Part shown: positions 8,392 to 10,000 of the stretch, piece after piece
How positions within the stretch are numbered: position 1 is the stretch's first letter
Layout of the letters: every line of letters begins with the position of its first letter
NCBI GenBank assembly: GCA_016946835.1
Contig: JACVTC010000070.1
Location: 742,501-752,500, forward strand
Reading direction: 5' to 3'
DNA length: 10,000 nt
Source: Neocallimastix lanati (nom. inval.)
Taxonomy: Eukaryota; Neocallimastigomycota; Neocallimastigomycetes; Neocallimastigales; Neocallimastigaceae
The notes under the pieces: generated by a model
Told to the model about the DNA's origin: nothing
The model's database searches: none
What the model saw: only the letters and a program-made list of their open reading frames with translations
Translations under genes and position numbers: made by a program

Positions 8392-8610
8392 TTAGAGTCT
8401 GTATAACCAACGGCATAATATACAGGTCATAACGAAATCATGACAATTGTGACAGAAGAAATGATTATTGTCACATTCTTCCATAAAGCATAAATGAGCT
8501 TCAGATTCCGGGTTGTCCTTATATAAATCTGCTAATTTTTTTCTATATCTTACAACGTCATCTGCTGTTTTATCATCAAAATCTAGAAAAATATTTGGCC
8601 TTATACCATA
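8392..8610 (-). other. Unexplained 72-codon antisense open frame, Cys-rich
   Basis: Read on the minus strand, 8610 to 8392 is open for 72 codons between two TAA stops and has no ATG near its start. The peptide is hydrophilic, with FLDFDDKTADDVV and LADLYKDNPESEAH. It ends in a cysteine cluster, C-X4-C-X6-C-X2-C-X6-C-X2-C, of the kind seen in zinc-binding folds. On the plus strand the same bases give no recognisable Pol sequence. G+C by hand count over 8401-8600 is 64/200, against 11/60 at 8221-8280. I read it as a piece of another gene inserted backwards into the pre-integrase region, where element 1 has only about 20 codons between the His and Cys pairs. I do not recognise the source gene. 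A chance antisense frame remains possible. Confidence 0.5.
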
Positions 8611-8611
8611 T

Positions 8612-9483
8612 TAAAGAACCAGTAGGTATAGATTGTAATATAATATAGTTAAAGATGAAGAGAAAACCACATAATACAACTGTTGAAAAATCCACTAGAA
8701 GATTAGAAATTATACACTCTGATATTATTGGTCCTTTGAATGAATCCATAAATGGATACAGGTTTATTTTAAGGTTTATTGATGAAGCAACAAGAAAAGG
8801 ATGGATATTCATTCAATATGAAAAAGTAAAAACGGAGGCCATCGATTTAATTTTAGACATATTGAAGTGCTTAAAATAACCTATTTGATAATAATAAAAT
8901 AAAATATTTCAAATCAGATCAGGGATGTGAATACCAAAATAAAAAAATTGATAAAATTTTGTTGTGAAAATGGTATAACAAAAAATTTTATTCTCCTCCA
9001 TACAACCCTAAAAATAATGGATAATGGTCTTGTTGAGAGATTTAAACAAACAGTTATATCTTGTGATAAAAAAAACACTACGGTATTAGAGCAAACTTAG
9101 TCAAAATTTTTGGGATTGTGCGGTAATTTATGCAAATTACCTATTATAATCACCCCAATACTCCGGAATCAATAATAAAATCCCAAATGAAATTTTCAAC
9201 AAAAAGGTAAATAAATATTAATCATATTAGAATGTTTGGTTGTATTGCAAATTATTTTATTGAAAATAATAATAATATAAATAAAATGGACCCCAAGTCA
9301 AAAAAAAAAAAAAAAAAAAAAAAGGGGATCTTCCGAGGATACCAGGAAACTTCAAATTCATACATTGTGATGGATTTTGAAAATCAAAAAATACGCCAGG
9401 TATCGACCACTGTACGCTTTGAGGATTCACCAGCAAAACATTTCCCTATCAAATATACACACCAAACACAACATCCACAATAA
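8612..9483 (+). pseudogene. pol: Integrase remnant of element 2
   Basis: After the antisense insert, Pol resumes with EPVGIDC. A 75-codon frame from 8655 (MKRKPHN to LDILKCLK) carries the first catalytic Asp in IIHSDIIGP (8721). The second Asp lies in KSDQGCEYQ (8917) one frame away, and the Glu in NGLVERF (9035) in a third frame. Later pieces are FWDCAVIYAN, MFGCIANYF (9232) and GIFRGY, ending near TTVRFED, the usual integrase C-terminus. A run of 24 A (9300-9323) places eight Lys before GIFRGY without shifting the frame. All three catalytic residues survive as codons, but at least four frame changes and several stops make the gene dead. Confidence 0.82.
9300..9323 (+). repeat. Poly(A) run inside integrase coding sequence
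   Basis: Twenty-four consecutive A encode eight Lys in frame between DPKS and GIFRGY. The matching region of element 1 (just before GIFLGY, 4320) has no such run. Slippage in a short Lys run is the simplest cause. Confidence 0.9.
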
Positions 9484-9900
9484 TTTCGTCGAATATTATT
9501 TCAACAAAATCAAATATTACACAAAATGCAAAAATTGCTGAATGAAAAACAATGATAGTACAAGTACAGATTTGAATTGTATAAATGAAAATCTAAAACA
9601 TACAGAACATAATAATAACAATTTTAATATCAATGGATTTTATAATAGTAAATTAATCCATAACAAATTGGATTATTGTAATTTATTAAATTATAATTAT
9701 TTAACTTCAAATAATTCCCACGATATATTAAAATCTAATTTAAATCACTATAGTACATTAATAATCATGACTTATCAATTAAACATTTAATTAATCATTA
9801 AACCACTAATAATCATAAAAGAATTAAAATTCCTAATCCTAATCTGAATCCCAATAAATCCTATATTGCATCCATAAACATAAATATTCCTAATACTTAT
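9484..9900 (+). pseudogene. pol: Asn-rich integrase-RT linker remnant, element 2
   Basis: An 82-codon frame at 9542-9790 and a following piece in the next frame (from 9811, KIPNPNLNPNKSYIAS) are rich in Asn, Ser and Leu and carry no recognised domain. Copia Pol normally has a poorly conserved linker of this sort between integrase and RT. The ATG at 9542 is internal. This is the very region, together with RT, that is missing from element 1. Confidence 0.6.
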
Positions 9901-10000
9901 TATGATGCATTAAATTCACGTGATTATATACATTGGGAAAAATGAATATCATTGAAGAACTCAATAATTTTTACTTCAACAATATTATGGAATATGTTCC
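9901..10000 (+). pseudogene. pol: N-terminus of reverse transcriptase, element 2 (cut by window end)
   Basis: The frame starting at 9901 reads YDALNSRDYIHWEK, then a TGA. The next frame, from 9942, reads MNIIEELNNFYF and MEYV. This matches the conserved opening of copia RT (an A-L-x-S-x-D...W segment followed by a Met- and Glu-containing helix and a W/M-E-x-V strand). One frameshift near 9940 separates the two halves. The catalytic region lies beyond the window. Confidence 0.72.

Overview
The window is strongly AT-rich eukaryotic DNA filled with long poly(A) runs, AT/AAT microsatellites and Lys/Asn-rich coding sequence. It holds two Ty1/copia-type LTR retrotransposons in the same orientation and no host gene that I can support. 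The composition would fit an AT-rich fungus (for example an anaerobic gut chytrid) or a protist. That placement is a guess. The only conventional reading frames are retrotransposon frames, read with the standard code.

Element 1 (650-5399) is structurally complete and very young. Its two 259-bp LTRs (650-908 and 5141-5399) look identical base for base. They start TG and end CA, carry an 8-bp terminal inverted repeat, and are flanked by a perfect 5-bp target-site duplication (tattg, 645-649 and 5400-5404). The order inside is: primer-binding site (909-924), an unusually long leader of about 1.1 kb carrying six hairpin-forming repeat units (1157-1385), gag (2007-3164, zinc knuckle intact), an in-frame TAG, a protease/integrase frame with all D,D-35-E residues (3165-4424), an RNase H frame (4412-5068), a polypurine tract (5134-5140) and the 3' LTR. 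The linker and the whole reverse transcriptase are missing. At 4404-4424 the end of integrase is fused, out of frame, to the motif that lies between RT and RNase H. The element is therefore probably non-autonomous and was mobilised by RT supplied in trans, unless the deletion followed insertion.

5405-6379 is non-coding. It contains a two-copy ~111-bp tandem repeat (5506-5721), a spacerless 68-bp AAT/ATT palindrome (6203-6270) and, at its right end, what looks like the last part of the 5' LTR of a second element.

Element 2 (from 6379 leftward by an unknown distance, and running off the right edge) is an old, heavily mutated relative. Its LTR end and primer-binding site resemble those of element 1. 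Gag (6485 to about 7619), protease (7916-8191), pre-integrase, integrase (about 8612-9483), an Asn-rich linker and the first residues of RT (to 10000) can be followed in order, but across many stops and frameshifts. Several frameshifts lie at expanded A or TA runs. A 75-codon Asn tract (15 AAC, 60 AAT) sits in its gag. Inside its pre-integrase region lies a ~200-bp, somewhat GC-richer stretch whose minus strand is open for 72 codons. The encoded peptide is rich in paired cysteines and unrelated to retrotransposon proteins as far as I can recognise, so it may be a captured gene fragment. Together the two elements show one family at two ages, and the old copy keeps the linker and RT start that the young copy has lost.
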